A model generated the notes under the pieces. It saw only the letters and a list, made by a program, of their open reading frames with translations, had not been told where the DNA came from and did not search any database. The position numbers were made by a program, and so were the translations under genes. Source: Chloroflexota bacterium (GTDB lineage: Bacteria; Chloroflexota; Limnocylindria; Limnocylindrales; CSP1-4). Taken from it: DNA of 5,788 bases. Below are positions 5,221 through 5,788 of this stretch, piece after piece (position 1 is the first letter of the stretch; every line of letters starts with the position of its first letter). The DNA is taken from positions 334 through 6,121 of the forward strand of contig PMJT01000128.1 in the NCBI GenBank assembly GCA_003158495.1, read 5' to 3'.

Positions 5221-5781
5221 ATGAGCAACTGGGATCTGGACCCGGCCCACTCCGAAATCGAATTCGCCGTCAGACACATGATGGTTACCACGGTTCGCGG
5301 CCAGTTCCACAAGTTCGCCATGGCAACGAACCTCGACGAAGCCCATCCGGAGCTATCGACCGTCGAGGCCCATATCGACGCCGCGAGTATCGACACGGGC
5401 ATGGACGCCCGCGATACGCACCTTCGCAGCGCGGACTTCTTCGACGCGGCCAAGTTTCCGGAGCTCGTCTTTCGCAGCACGGGCATCAAGAAGGTCGGCG
5501 GCGACGGCTACGCGATCGACGGCGACCTCACGATGCACGGCCAGACACGGCCCGTGACATTGGACGCGGAGATCGGCGGCATCGTCCCGGACATGCGCGG
5601 TGGCCGTCGCGCGGGTTTCTCCGCGTCGACGAAGATCAGTCGGAAGGAATGGGGGCTCATCTGGAATGGCGCCCTCGAGAGCGGCGGCGTGCTGGTCGGC
5701 GATGAGGTCAAGATCACGATGGACGTGGCTGTGGTCCAGGCCGAAATGGCGACTGCCAAGGAGCCGGCCGGCGTCGCCTGA
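5221..5781 (+). CDS. YceI-family lipocalin-like protein, cytosolic form
   Basis: The 186-residue protein is one complete YceI domain: WDLDPAHSEIEFAVRHMM (4-21) with VRGQF (25-29), then SIDTGMDARDTHLRSADFFD (56-75), FPELVFRST (79-87), GDLTMHGQTRPVTLD (101-115) and GFSASTKISRKEWGL (132-146). The fold is an eight-stranded barrel that holds long isoprenoids or similar amphipathic molecules; some secreted members bind antibiotics. This one starts directly with the domain and has no signal peptide, so it should stay in the cytosol. The last ten or so residues are an Ala-rich tail. It is divergent from marR with about 350 bases between the starts. The ligand is unknown. The stop lies seven bases before the window end, so its downstream partners are not visible. 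Confidence 0.93.
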   Translation: MSNWDLDPAHSEIEFAVRHMMVTTVRGQFHKFAMATNLDEAHPELSTVEAHIDAASIDTGMDARDTHLRSADFFDAAKFPELVFRSTGIKKVGGDGYAIDGDLTMHGQTRPVTLDAEIGGIVPDMRGGRRAGFSASTKISRKEWGLIWNGALESGGVLVGDEVKITMDVAVVQAEMATAKEPAGVA

Positions 5782-5788
5782 GGCGCGA

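Overview
This is a GC-rich bacterial window with strong G/C bias at third codon positions and GTG/TTG starts in use. That composition, plus a serine recombinase remnant of a type I associate with actinobacteria and similar soil bacteria, suggests an actinobacterial (perhaps Thermoleophilia-like) or Chloroflexota-like genome. The sequence alone does not settle the lineage. I see no RNA gene, CRISPR array or intact mobile element.

Positions 1-1011 form a decayed, mobile-DNA-like flank. A minus-strand large serine recombinase remnant (1 to about 450) has several frameshifts, a stop and an internal deletion, and it runs off the left edge. It abuts plus-strand coding remnants: a fragment ending at 598, overlapping by ATGA a frameshifted hypothetical gene (595-977) that is followed by a perfect 9-bp inverted repeat.

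Positions 1123-2469 are ordinary chromosomal genes: a universal stress protein and an unrecognised single-span membrane protein on the minus strand, and a small unrecognised plus-strand protein with a non-ATG start.

Positions 2551-4870 are the most informative part. On the minus strand lie, in order of transcription, a MarR-family repressor, a SnoaL-like ester cyclase and an MFS exporter of the macrolide-efflux (DHA3) type. The last two overlap as TGATG. The motif ATACGA-N2-TCGTAT or a close variant occurs twice in front of the cyclase-exporter pair and once in front of marR, between a good -35 and a plausible -10. This reads as a self-regulated, MarR-controlled efflux cassette. The cyclase is apparently shifted by one base close to its start.

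Divergently from marR, after about 350 bases without a recognisable gene, lies a cytosolic YceI-family lipocalin-like protein (5221-5781). Repressor, small-molecule barrel enzyme, exporter and lipid/antibiotic-binding barrel together suggest a module against a hydrophobic compound. The operators are seen directly; the shared function is inference.
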